23,841 nt of DNA, from NCBI GenBank assembly GCA_031278965.1, contig JAITJJ010000170.1, forward strand, positions 1 through 23,841. Reading direction: 5' to 3'. The stretch is from Deferribacteraceae bacterium (GTDB taxonomy: Bacteria; Chrysiogenota; Deferribacteres; Deferribacterales; JAISNW01). Made by a program: the position numbers and the translations under genes. Below are positions 1 through 7,692 of the stretch, piece after piece. Numbering within the stretch: position 1 is the stretch's first letter; each line of letters begins with the position of its first letter. Below the pieces are notes generated by a model that was not told the DNA's origin, ran no database searches, and saw only the letters and a list, made by a program, of their open reading frames with translations.

Positions 1-76
1 CCTCATGACTGCCCCCAGCTCTAAATAACTCCAAAAATAATACAGCGCTCAATAAAAGTCATCCCTGGAGGGACAA

Positions 77-115
77 ATTCACAAGTGAATATGCGGGACA
101 TTATCACAAGTGAAT
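77..115. promoter_or_regulatory. Paired TCACAAGTGAAT elements, possible operator
   Basis: A perfect inverted repeat, ATTCAC-AA-GTGAAT, spans 77-90. The 12-base core TCACAAGTGAAT (79-90) recurs exactly at 104-115, 25 bases downstream. The second copy is a poorer palindrome on its left arm. A further TTCACT at 130-135 can pair with AGTGAA of the second copy. The elements lie about 30 to 70 bases upstream of the -35 hexamer of the operon promoter, a position that would suit an activator or an upstream repressor site. Which regulator binds is not evident; the sequence does not match the FapR or FabT sites I know. Confidence 0.45.
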
Positions 116-146
116 CAGATTCAAGTTACTTCACTATAAATATTTC

Positions 147-175
147 TTGACAATACCGCCTCTTTTATCTATTAA
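147..175 (+). promoter_or_regulatory. Sigma70-type promoter for the DUF177-fab operon
   Basis: A consensus -35 hexamer TTGACA (147-152) is followed after exactly 17 bases by TATTAA (170-175), a close match to the -10 consensus. Transcription would begin near 182, leaving a leader of roughly 35 bases before the DUF177 start at 217. This is the best promoter in the window and precedes nine or ten closely spaced genes in the same direction. Confidence 0.65.
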
Positions 176-216
176 TATATCCCCAGCTTAAAAAGGCGTG
201 TTTAAGAGAGCCTCAG

Positions 217-726
217 ATGAAGATTTATTATGATAATTTGACGGAGTCTGTCACTCCGGTTGAGTTTTCCGCCTCTTTCCCCGATGAGCAGATTGAATTA
301 AAGAGCTTTAGCGGAAATATATATAAGACGGAGAAGAAGAACGGCGGGCACTACTATACGCTGTCGGGCGAAGCGGTTTTTGAGTATTCCGGCATATGCG
401 ACCGTTGCACAGGGGAGACGGTTGTCTCAGTCGGCGGGAACATACAGATTTATCTCACCCCGGAGGCAGCAGACGGCGGGGCGGACAGCTCTTCCCTCTA
501 TGAGCTTAGCGACGAAGAGTGTGACTATTACATTACGCACCCAGATTATATGGATCTGCACAATATCCTAAGGCAGGAAACCTACCTTATGCTTCCCGGC
601 AAAATTACTTGCGATAACTGCGAAGAGTTTGTTGATATTGTTGAGTATGATGATGCCATAGAGCACGGCGGGGGGAAGAACAATAAAATGGAAATTCTGT
701 TAAAAAAGAGATTGGAGGAGAAATAG
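217..726 (+). CDS. DUF177 (YceD-like) protein
   Basis: This 169-residue protein matches the DUF177/YceD family by position and general form; the family is encoded immediately before rpmF in many bacteria. YceD-type proteins have been linked to 23S rRNA or ribosome accumulation, but the biochemical role is unsettled. The visible features are two Cys pairs, C61-x2-C64 and C132-x2-C135, that could hold a metal ion. Many relatives continue after the second pair with a further CPxCG-type Cys cluster; here that is replaced by an acidic stretch and a Lys-rich tail. The ATG at 217 has only a weak upstream purine stretch. The stop TAG directly abuts the ATG of rpmF, so the two are surely cotranscribed. 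Membership is judged from context and the Cys pattern. Confidence 0.75.
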   Translation: MKIYYDNLTESVTPVEFSASFPDEQIELKSFSGNIYKTEKKNGGHYYTLSGEAVFEYSGICDRCTGETVVSVGGNIQIYLTPEAADGGADSSSLYELSDEECDYYITHPDYMDLHNILRQETYLMLPGKITCDNCEEFVDIVEYDDAIEHGGGKNNKMEILLKKRLEEK

Positions 727-909
727 ATGGGAAACCCTAAACATAAGGTTACAAAGTCTAAACAGGGAGCGCGCAGGAGTCACCATACGGTTCAGAGCCT
801 AAGTTCCGGAAAGTGCGGCAATTGCAGCGCAGTCAAGCAGTCGCACACAGTCTGTCCGGTTTGCGGATACTACGATAAAAAAGAATATATAAAGCAAAAA
901 GATCTATGA
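727..909 (+). CDS. rpmF: 50S ribosomal protein L32
   Basis: The 60-residue basic protein begins MGNPKHKVTKSKQGARRSHH, the characteristic start of bacterial L32, a component of the large ribosomal subunit. C30, C33, C43 and C46 form a four-Cys zinc ribbon, so this is the zinc-binding form. A strong ribosome binding site GGAGGAG (714-720) sits inside the end of the DUF177 gene, six bases before the ATG. Its stop overlaps the plsX start as ATGA. The DUF177-rpmF-plsX arrangement is widely conserved and ties ribosome production to lipid synthesis. Confidence 0.97.
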   Translation: MGNPKHKVTKSKQGARRSHHTVQSLSSGKCGNCSAVKQSHTVCPVCGYYDKKEYIKQKDL

Positions 910-1913
910 AGATTGCCGTGGATGCCATGGGGGGAGACAACGCTCCGCACGAGATAGTTAGAGGGGCTATCAAAGCGGTTCAAACCTATGATATTGACGT
1001 TGTATTAGTAGGAATTGAGGATGTGGTGCGGGAGCACCTTAAACAGCTTCTCCCCCGCGGGGATCCAAGACTGACAGTGGTTCATGCGGATCAAGTCGTC
1101 AATATGGACGACAAACCTTCCCAGATCATACGCGGCAAACGCCGCTCCTCTCTGCATGTGGGGCTTGGTCTTGTGAGGGACGGGGAAGCCTCCGCTTTTT
1201 ACTCCGCCGGCAACACCGGCGCAGTTATGGCAACCGCAATATTAATATTAAGAACGTTGGACGGGATAGACCGCCCGGCAATTGCCACCGCCCTCCCTTC
1301 TCTCAACGGGCATTCGGTTTTGATCGATGCCGGCGCAAACGTTGATTCCAAAGTTGAAAACTATCTTCACTTTGCCATTATGGGTTCCGCCTACGCTAAG
1401 GCAATCTTGGGGATAGAGACCCCTAAAGTCGGGCTTTTAAGCATAGGCGAGGAAGATGTGAAAGGCAACGAGATCACCAAAAACGCTTTTGTCCGCTTAA
1501 AAGAGTGCAAAGCTCTGAAATTTATAGGGAATATTGAGCCTAAAGAGCTTTTTAAGGGGATTGCGGACGTTATGGTCTGCGATGGTTTTATAGGCAATGT
1601 CGCCTTAAAATCCAGCGAAGCTGTGGCATCCTTTATAGGAACTGTCTTTAAGAGCGAGCTTAGGCGCAGTCTGCTCGTTAAATTAGGCGCGCTGCTTATG
1701 TATCCCTCGCTTTTGCGTATAAAACACCGGGCTGATCCGGAGGAATACGGCGGGGCGCCCCTCTTAGGCGTCGGCGGCATCTGCATTATCGGGCATGGGC
1801 GGGCAACTGCGGACGCTGTAAAAAATGCTGTTCGAGTAGCAAAAGGTATGGTTTTATCCAAAATGAACGAATCCATTAAATTAGATGTCATAAACTCGTT
1901 AAATCTGCTTTAA
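906..1913 (+). CDS. plsX: Phosphate acyltransferase PlsX
   Basis: The 335-residue protein opens with MKIAVDAMGGDNAP, the PlsX signature. It contains the usual SAGNTGA and DAGAN segments and the GEEDVKGNE region. PlsX transfers the acyl chain from acyl-ACP to inorganic phosphate; the acyl-phosphate then feeds PlsY to make lysophosphatidic acid. It is a soluble enzyme acting at the inner face of the membrane. Length is normal for the family. The start overlaps the rpmF stop by four bases, with no good ribosome binding site, so translation is probably coupled. PlsX uses acyl-ACP made by the Fab enzymes encoded just downstream. Confidence 0.97.
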   Translation: MKIAVDAMGGDNAPHEIVRGAIKAVQTYDIDVVLVGIEDVVREHLKQLLPRGDPRLTVVHADQVVNMDDKPSQIIRGKRRSSLHVGLGLVRDGEASAFYSAGNTGAVMATAILILRTLDGIDRPAIATALPSLNGHSVLIDAGANVDSKVENYLHFAIMGSAYAKAILGIETPKVGLLSIGEEDVKGNEITKNAFVRLKECKALKFIGNIEPKELFKGIADVMVCDGFIGNVALKSSEAVASFIGTVFKSELRRSLLVKLGALLMYPSLLRIKHRADPEEYGGAPLLGVGGICIIGHGRATADAVKNAVRVAKGMVLSKMNESIKLDVINSLNLL

Positions 1914-1941
1914 AGCAATAATAAAAAGTTGAGGAAAGTAA

Positions 1942-2874
1942 ATGATTTATGCAAAGATAGCCGGAACCGGCTCCTATTTTCCGGAGAGAATCCTTACAAA
2001 TGATGATCTTTCAAAGATCGTTGAGACCAACGATCAGTGGATAGTTGAAAGAACGGGGATACGCACCCGTCATATATGCGCCGAAAATGAGACTTCTGAG
2101 GACATTGGCTATTACGCCGCATTAAAAGCTCTGGAAGCAGCGGGGCTTGCCCCGTCAGACATAAACGGGGTTATCTTTTTAACCTTTACCCCTAAGTTTA
2201 GGGTGCCTTCCGCAGCGGTTCATCTGCAAAATCGTCTGGGGATACCGGACTGCTTTGCTTTTGACTTGAACTCCGCCTGCACCGGCTTTATTCAAGGGAT
2301 AAGCGTTGCAAGCGATATGATTTCCACCGGAAAATATAAAAACATTCTGGTGGTATCCGGTGAAAAACTAACCTCTGTCACCAACTGGAAGGACAGAGGA
2401 ACGTGCATTCTTTTTGGGGATGCGGGAGGAGCGGCGGTTTTACAAGCATCAGAGGAGCCGGGACTGCGTTCCTATAATATGCATTCTGACGGGAGTTATG
2501 CGGAGCTCTTGTATATAAACGATGATCAGGTTTTAACCATGAAAGGGAACGAAGTTTTTAAAGTTGCGGTAAAATCCATGGGGGATGCCGCCGAGCAAGC
2601 GATTCGCGATGCAGATTTTACCCTCGGCAATATAGATATAATGATTCCGCATCAGGCAAATATCCGCATTATGCAGGCTGTGGCAAAGCGTGTAAACCTT
2701 GATATGGAAAAAGTAATGCAGAATATTGAACGCCGAGGCAATACTTCAAGCTCCACTATACCCACCGCCCTTGACGAAGGGGTGCGCACCGGAAGGATCA
2801 AGAGAGGGGATAACATCCTCCTTGCCGCCTTTGCGGGCGGGTTCACTTGGGCGGGGGCTGTTTTAACTTATTGA
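1942..2874 (+). CDS. fabH: Beta-ketoacyl-ACP synthase III
   Basis: FabH condenses acetyl-CoA (or another acyl-CoA primer) with malonyl-ACP to start fatty acid synthesis. The 310-residue protein carries the full catalytic triad: C113 in LNSACTGF, H237 in IPHQAN and N267 in RRGNTSS. The acyl-primer preference cannot be read from sequence with certainty. The start ATG at 1942 has a good ribosome binding site GAGGAAA (1931-1937). The gene lies 28 bases after plsX. The C-terminal GGFTWAGAVLTY is typical. At 310 residues it is slightly shorter than the E. coli enzyme (317), with no catalytic element missing. Confidence 0.97.
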   Translation: MIYAKIAGTGSYFPERILTNDDLSKIVETNDQWIVERTGIRTRHICAENETSEDIGYYAALKALEAAGLAPSDINGVIFLTFTPKFRVPSAAVHLQNRLGIPDCFAFDLNSACTGFIQGISVASDMISTGKYKNILVVSGEKLTSVTNWKDRGTCILFGDAGGAAVLQASEEPGLRSYNMHSDGSYAELLYINDDQVLTMKGNEVFKVAVKSMGDAAEQAIRDADFTLGNIDIMIPHQANIRIMQAVAKRVNLDMEKVMQNIERRGNTSSSTIPTALDEGVRTGRIKRGDNILLAAFAGGFTWAGAVLTY

Positions 2875-2911
2875 CAGCTTTGCGTAACCCCGCCTGATAT
2901 GGATTTTATTC

Positions 2912-2940
2912 TTACAATACTCTTAATTATAGATTATAAT
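2912..2940 (+). promoter_or_regulatory. Possible internal promoter before fabD
   Basis: The 95 bases between fabH and fabD form the largest gap inside the operon. A perfect -10 hexamer TATAAT lies at 2935-2940, 17 bases after TTACAA (2912-2917), a poor -35. A start near 2947 would give a leader of about 23 bases including the fabD ribosome binding site. A second, weaker candidate is TTGACA (2871-2876) overlapping the fabH stop, with TGATAT 18 bases later. This suggests fabD onward can be expressed independently of plsX-fabH. Confidence 0.45.
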
Positions 2941-2969
2941 TGCTTTGTAAATTTTGGAGGCATTTTTTT

Positions 2970-3872
2970 ATGGCTACAGCTGTAGTTTTTCCCGGTCAGG
3001 GTTCACAGAAAGTTGGCATGGGGAGGGATCTTATTAAATCAACCGATCTCTTCAGCATTGCGGACAAACAGCTTGGATACTCGTTAAGCGATATAATGTT
3101 CAGCGGTCCGAACGACCTTCTTACCCTCACCGAAAATGCGCAGCCTGCTCTGCTCACCCATAGCTGCGTGCTTTGGAACTTAATTAAAGACAGAGTAAAA
3201 GTTGATTACTTTGCAGGGCACTCGTTGGGCGAATATACGGCGGTGCTTGCGGCGGGCGGATTCTCTTTTGAAGATGCGGTAACGGCGGTGCACAATCGCG
3301 GCAAATTTATGCAGATGGCGGCACCGATAGGCGAAGGCGGAATGTTGGCAGTAATAGGGAGCAATAATAGAGATATTGAGGAAGCGTGCGCCGCCGCTAG
3401 CATCCCGCGGGAAAAGGTTCAGCCCGCCAACTATAACTCACCGTCCCAAACTGTGGTGGCGGGGGATGCGGTTGCCCTGGACAGATTCGCGGATATTATG
3501 AAACTAAAAGGCGCCAAGAGGATTGTTCCCCTCGCGGTAAGCGCCCCTTTCCACTCCTACCTTATGGAGAGCGCGCAGAGTCAGATGGCAATATACCTTT
3601 CACATATCACAATCAACAGACTCTCTGTTCCGGTCATAAATAACGTTGATGCAAAGATTGAGAGGGAACCCGAGGAGGTGCGGGATGCCTTAACCCGCCA
3701 GATCACCGGTTCGGTTAAATGGCTTCAATCTGTGGAAACCCTTGTTAAAGAGGGAGTTAATCGGTTTATTGAAGTGGGGGCAGGCTCTGTGCTCACATCT
3801 CTTATAAAAAAGATCGATAAGAGAGCGGAGTGCATAAGTATATCAACCGCCGAAGATATAAATAAACTATGA
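2970..3872 (+). CDS. fabD: Malonyl-CoA:ACP transacylase
   Basis: FabD loads malonyl groups from CoA onto ACP for chain elongation. The GHSLGEY motif places the nucleophile at S85, with R110 in NRGKFMQ and H195 in SAPFHS completing the usual set; the N-terminal PGQGSQ oxyanion loop is present. I chose ATG 2970 because GGAGG (2956-2960) lies nine bases upstream and the product then begins MATAVVFPGQGSQ, as in the family. An upstream in-frame TTG at 2940 would add ten residues but lies inside the promoter-like sequence and upstream of that binding site. The protein has 300 residues, a normal length. Its stop overlaps the fabG start (ATGA). Confidence 0.96.
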   Translation: MATAVVFPGQGSQKVGMGRDLIKSTDLFSIADKQLGYSLSDIMFSGPNDLLTLTENAQPALLTHSCVLWNLIKDRVKVDYFAGHSLGEYTAVLAAGGFSFEDAVTAVHNRGKFMQMAAPIGEGGMLAVIGSNNRDIEEACAAASIPREKVQPANYNSPSQTVVAGDAVALDRFADIMKLKGAKRIVPLAVSAPFHSYLMESAQSQMAIYLSHITINRLSVPVINNVDAKIEREPEEVRDALTRQITGSVKWLQSVETLVKEGVNRFIEVGAGSVLTSLIKKIDKRAECISISTAEDINKL

Positions 3873-4615
3873 TTACTCTTGCGGGCAAAGCCGCCCTTGT
3901 CACCGGCGCATCCAGAGGGATTGGCGCTGGGATAGCCCTCTCGCTTGCGGCAAGCGGAGCGGAAGTGGCGGTAAACTATTCAGGCAGTCAGTCCAAAGCG
4001 GAGGAAGTTGTCCGTCAGATCATATCAGAGGGAGGTTCCGCCTTTGCAGTTCAAGCCTCTGTAGAAAAACCGGATAGAGTTAAAGCCCTCTTTGCCGCTC
4101 TGCACGCCCGCAATTTTGAGCCGGATATCCTTGTGAACAATGCGGGAATCACCAGAGACAACCTCTTTATCAGGCTTAGCGACGAGGATTTTGAAACGGT
4201 TATCTCCGTAAACCTGAAGGGAGCGATATATTGTACCAGAGAGGCGCTCCCTGCCATGCTGCGGAAAGGTTACGGGAAAGTTATAAATATTTCAAGCGTG
4301 GTGGGGTATTCGGGGAATCCGGGTCAGGCAAACTATTCCGCATCAAAAGGCGCTCTCGCTGCTTTTTCCCGCTCGTGCGCAGCGGAATTCGGTTACGGCG
4401 GGGTGCGGGTAAATACGGTGGCGCCGGGTTTTATTAAAACAGATATGACCGCAGCTCTCCCGGAAGAGATAAAAAAAGGGATGCTCTCCTCTATTCCGCT
4501 TGGAAGAGCGGGAACAGCGGAAGAGGTGGCAAATGCGGTAAATTGGCTTGCTTCCCCCCTATCGGATTATGTCACGGGGCAGACTCTCCATATTAACGGG
4601 GGGATGTATCTATGA
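3869..4615 (+). CDS. fabG: 3-oxoacyl-ACP reductase FabG
   Basis: FabG reduces 3-ketoacyl-ACP to 3-hydroxyacyl-ACP with NADPH. The 248-residue classical SDR shows TGASRGIG (12-19), NNAG (90-93), N115, S143, Y156 and K160, an intact catalytic tetrad. The C-terminal NGGMYL is typical. Translation starts at an ATGA overlap with fabD. It is followed, with another ATGA overlap, by a second SDR gene, so the two reductases are probably made in similar amounts. Of the pair this is the one that looks fully active. Confidence 0.96.
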   Translation: MITLAGKAALVTGASRGIGAGIALSLAASGAEVAVNYSGSQSKAEEVVRQIISEGGSAFAVQASVEKPDRVKALFAALHARNFEPDILVNNAGITRDNLFIRLSDEDFETVISVNLKGAIYCTREALPAMLRKGYGKVINISSVVGYSGNPGQANYSASKGALAAFSRSCAAEFGYGGVRVNTVAPGFIKTDMTAALPEEIKKGMLSSIPLGRAGTAEEVANAVNWLASPLSDYVTGQTLHINGGMYL

Positions 4616-5361
4616 AAGAGCTTGAAAATAAAACAGCCCTGGTTATCGGTGCAACCGGAGGGATTGGAGGCGCCTGCGCTTTAAAGGCTGCAGGGTCCGG
4701 GGCGCGCCTTGCCCTTGCATACCATAACAATAAGGAAGGAGCTCTTGCCCTTGCAGACAGGATTATTTCAGCAGGAAGCGCTGCCGAGATATTTTATCTG
4801 GATGTTCGCAGCAGCGCCTCTTGCAAAGAGGTTTTTGCCGCCATTGAATCATCTCCTCTGGGTGGAGTGGATATTCTTATCAACAGCGCAGGGATTCGCC
4901 ATGAAAAATCCCTCCTTGAAACAACGGATGAAGAGATCGATCAAGTTTTGCAAACCAACCTTTACGGCATATTTTATGCTTCCCGCGCTGCCGCACGGCA
5001 TATGATGAAGAAGAGGTGGGGACGGATCATAAATATAATAGGCTATGCGGCATTTTTAGGCATTAAGAGGGAGGGAGCTTACTCAGCCTCCAAGGGCGGG
5101 GCGGTTGCTCTTACTAAGACCCTTGCAAAGGAGCTCGGTTCCCGTAATATTACGGTCAATGCGGTGGCACCCGGTCTTACGGATACAAAGCTGATAAAAA
5201 AAACAGACAATGTTTTAATTGACGATTACTTAAATTATGCTATTGTTAAACGACTTGGGACTGCGGATGAAGTTGCGGACGCGGTCAGATTCCTTGCCCT
5301 CCCATCTGCGGAATATATAACAGGGCAGGTTATTCATACTAACGGTGGATTATATCTATAG
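4612..5361 (+). CDS. Second FabG-like SDR lacking the catalytic Ser
   Basis: A 249-residue short-chain dehydrogenase/reductase paralogous to FabG, encoded directly after it with a 4-base overlap. It keeps a GATGGIG cofactor loop (13-19), NSAG (91-94), N116, Y157 and K161. At the position of FabG S143 it has G144 (codon GGC at 5041-5043), and the preceding residue is Ile rather than Ser. The fold and cofactor site seem preserved, and the C terminus (NGGLYL) matches FabG. It may be a heteromeric partner of FabG, a reductase with altered chemistry, or a specialised ketoreductase. The Y-x3-K spacing is that of classical SDRs, not of the Y-x6-K enoyl reductases FabI and FabL. Reductase family membership is sure; its role is not. 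Confidence 0.85.
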   Translation: MKELENKTALVIGATGGIGGACALKAAGSGARLALAYHNNKEGALALADRIISAGSAAEIFYLDVRSSASCKEVFAAIESSPLGGVDILINSAGIRHEKSLLETTDEEIDQVLQTNLYGIFYASRAAARHMMKKRWGRIINIIGYAAFLGIKREGAYSASKGGAVALTKTLAKELGSRNITVNAVAPGLTDTKLIKKTDNVLIDDYLNYAIVKRLGTADEVADAVRFLALPSAEYITGQVIHTNGGLYL

Positions 5362-5389
5362 ATTTTAAATATGTTTGGAGGAAAATTTT

Positions 5390-5629
5390 ATGTCTGAGCT
5401 TGAAGCGAAAGTAAAAAAGATTGTTGCGGAGCAGCTGAACGTTCCCGATGGAAACGATATTACTCTGGAATCGTCTTTCATTGATGATCTGGGAGCGGAT
5501 TCCCTTGATACAGTTGAGCTTGTTATGGCGTTTGAGGAAGAGTTCAATGTTGAAATCAGTGACGAGGATGCTGACAAGATCAAAACTGTGGGCGATGCCT
5601 TAAATTACATTAAGAGTAAACAAAGCTAG
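5390..5629 (+). CDS. acpP: Acyl carrier protein
   Basis: This 79-residue acidic protein carries growing acyl chains on a phosphopantetheine arm attached to S38 in GADSLD. The motif and the helix pattern are those of standard ACP. ATG 5390 is chosen because GGAGG (5377-5381) lies eight bases upstream; an in-frame TTG at 5375 includes the binding site itself and is rejected. It sits 28 bases after the second reductase and before fabF, the usual acpP-fabF order. It is the shared substrate carrier for FabD, FabH, FabG, FabF and PlsX in this operon. Confidence 0.98.
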   Translation: MSELEAKVKKIVAEQLNVPDGNDITLESSFIDDLGADSLDTVELVMAFEEEFNVEISDEDADKIKTVGDALNYIKSKQS

Positions 5630-5668
5630 TCAACCTATTACCTGCACTGCGCGGTATTGAGGCAAACG

Positions 5669-6910
5669 ATGAAAAAACGCATAGTTGTAACAGGGTTGGG
5701 GATCGTTTCTCCTCTGGGAAACGATCTCTCTGCAAATTGGGATGCCGTTTTAAACGGAAAGAGTGGCATTGGGATTATATCCCGTTTTAACACCGAAGGG
5801 TGGCCGACTCGGATTGCCGGAGAAGTCAGAGACTTTAATTACAGTAAATACGTTGATCCGAAAGAAGCGCGCCGCTTTGATCGGGTTCATCTGTTTGCTG
5901 TTGCCGCCGGAGCTATGGCAATGGAGGCGGCAAATCTGTCCGTTGGAGATTATGATCCGTTTAGGGCTGGTGCGGATATAGGCTCCGGTATCGGTGGCTT
6001 TGAATCGATCTGTTCCACCTATGCCGATTTTTTGAAAGGCGGTATCCGCAAAGTTTCCCCTTTCTTTATCCCCGGCGCCATCATAAATATGGCCAGCGGG
6101 CTTCTCTCCATTCGTTATCAGCTGAAAGGTCCCAACCTTAGCGTAGTAACCGCGTGTGCCACCGGCACCCACGCCATAGGGGATTCCGCAAAACTCATAG
6201 AGCGGGGAGACGCTGATGTTATGCTGGCAGGGGGCACGGAAAGCCCGTTGACAGAAGTCGCTGTGGCGGGTTTTGCCAATATGAAGGCGCTTTCCCGAAG
6301 GAATGATGAGCCGGAAAGAGCTTCCCGTCCGTTTGACAAAGATAGGGACGGTTTTGTTATGGGTGAAGGCGCGGGAGTTTTAGTACTTGAGAGCTTAGAG
6401 CACGCCCTTAAACGCAATGCCGTTATTTTGGCGGAAGTTTCCGGTTACGGGCTTACAGGGGATGCCTACCATATCACCGCACCAGATGAAACCGCGAGCG
6501 GCGCCCGGCGGGCAATGGAAATGGCGCTTAAAGATGCGGGGATAGCCCCCGAAGAAGTGGGGTATATCAACGCTCACGGCACTTCCACGCCATATAACGA
6601 CCGCTTGGAAACCCTTGCAATAAAAGATCTTTTTAAACAGCACGCCAAAAAGCTTTTTATAAGCTCAACCAAATCCATGACCGGTCACACCCTTGGGGCG
6701 GCGGGCGCAATAGAAGCAATATATTCCATTATGGCTCTTAAAAACGGAATCATCCCGCCTACCATCAACCTTGACAACCCAGATCCGGAATGTGATCTTA
6801 ATTACGTTCCCCATAAGCCCGTAAAAGCAGATATAAAATATGCTTTAAGCAACTCCTTCGGCTTTGGGGGCACCAACGGGTGCGTTCTCTTTAAGAAATA
6901 TGAAGGGTGA
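5669..6910 (+). CDS. fabF: Beta-ketoacyl-ACP synthase II
   Basis: FabF elongates acyl-ACP with malonyl-ACP. The 413-residue protein shows the Cys-His-His triad: C163 in VTACATGTH, H303 in NAHGTSTP and H340 in SMTGHTLGAAG, with K335 and the GFGGTN gating loop (398-403). ATG 5669 has a GAGG (5659-5662) six bases upstream; an upstream TTG at 5657 would include it. Its end overlaps the rnc start by 11 bases. Length and motifs are ordinary, and the protein is expected to be fully active. Confidence 0.97.
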   Translation: MKKRIVVTGLGIVSPLGNDLSANWDAVLNGKSGIGIISRFNTEGWPTRIAGEVRDFNYSKYVDPKEARRFDRVHLFAVAAGAMAMEAANLSVGDYDPFRAGADIGSGIGGFESICSTYADFLKGGIRKVSPFFIPGAIINMASGLLSIRYQLKGPNLSVVTACATGTHAIGDSAKLIERGDADVMLAGGTESPLTEVAVAGFANMKALSRRNDEPERASRPFDKDRDGFVMGEGAGVLVLESLEHALKRNAVILAEVSGYGLTGDAYHITAPDETASGARRAMEMALKDAGIAPEEVGYINAHGTSTPYNDRLETLAIKDLFKQHAKKLFISSTKSMTGHTLGAAGAIEAIYSIMALKNGIIPPTINLDNPDPECDLNYVPHKPVKADIKYALSNSFGFGGTNGCVLFKKYEG

Positions 6911-7613
6911 CATACAGGTTGATATACGGGTTAATATTCTGAGCTTAGAAGTTCAGCTGGGATATACATTCAAAAACAAGTTAATTCTTTGGGAGGCGCT
7001 CTCCCACTCTTCCTACAGCAATGAGCAAGGTTTTCCGTCCAATGAGCGTTTGGAGTTTTTAGGAGATGCGGTTTTGCACCTTATCCTTACGGAGCACATT
7101 ATGGGGCTCTATCCGAAGGCAAATGAGGGGGAACTCTCTTTTCTCCGCAGTTGTATGGAGAGCGAGGATTTTTTGTTCAAGGCAGCTCAAAAGTTGAATA
7201 TTGGCAGCTTTATCCTTCTCGGCAAAGGGGAGGAGTTAAGCGGCGGACGGGAAAAGAGGGCTATCCTGGCGGATGCAATGGAGGCAGTAATCGCTGCGGT
7301 ATCTGTTGACGGCGGCTTTTCCGCCGCAAGAGAGATGGTCCTCCTTAAATTTAAAGATCTTCTTGAGCAAACCTATGAAACTGCCTTTCATTCTGACAGC
7401 AAATCAGAGTTGCAACATATCGCTCAGCAGCGTTACGGATGCCTCCCGACATACGCAATAGCGGAAGAAAAAGGTTTAGACCACGATAAAACCTTTGTGG
7501 CGGTGGTAAAGATAGTAACGGAAAAAGGGGAAATCTCTGCGGAAGGCAGCGGAAAGAACAAAAAGAGCGCAGAAAAAGCTGCCGCCTGCAATATGCTGAA
7601 AAAGGCGTTATAA
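6900..7613 (+). CDS. rnc: Ribonuclease III
   Basis: RNase III cuts double-stranded RNA, including rRNA precursors. The 237-residue protein contains the signature NERLEFLGDAVL with acidic residues E49, E52 and D56, then D125 and E128 in LADAMEAVI, which form the metal-binding site. A double-stranded-RNA-binding domain follows from about 166 to the end. I chose ATG 6900, which overlaps the last 11 bases of fabF; no clear ribosome binding site is visible, so coupling to fabF is likely. The fabF-rnc neighbourhood recurs in several phyla. I could not find a clear terminator in the 79 bases between rnc and the convergent chemoreceptor gene. Confidence 0.96.
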   Translation: MKGDIQVDIRVNILSLEVQLGYTFKNKLILWEALSHSSYSNEQGFPSNERLEFLGDAVLHLILTEHIMGLYPKANEGELSFLRSCMESEDFLFKAAQKLNIGSFILLGKGEELSGGREKRAILADAMEAVIAAVSVDGGFSAAREMVLLKFKDLLEQTYETAFHSDSKSELQHIAQQRYGCLPTYAIAEEKGLDHDKTFVAVVKIVTEKGEISAEGSGKNKKSAEKAAACNMLKKAL

Positions 7614-7692
7614 AATTAGCCTGTGACAAAGGGATTTCTTAATTTAAACGCCCCGGAGCGCCCCTGCTTTTAATCGCTGAAGCCGCCCGGAA

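Noticed and set aside
1..6. Possible minus-strand start codon (ATG at 6-4) of a gene leaving the window, with a G-rich stretch before it
   Set aside because: Only two codons are inside the window, so coding cannot be judged.
1391..1891. Minus-strand open frame opposite plsX, 166 codons
   Set aside because: Antisense to conserved PlsX residues and with low-complexity composition.
4612..5361. Second SDR as an enoyl-ACP reductase (FabI or FabL type)
   Set aside because: Those enzymes use Tyr-x6-Lys; this protein has Y157-x3-K161 and a FabG-like C terminus.
7614..7692. Bidirectional terminator between rnc and the chemoreceptor gene
   Set aside because: GC-rich segments are present but I could not form a convincing stem followed by a T run on either strand.
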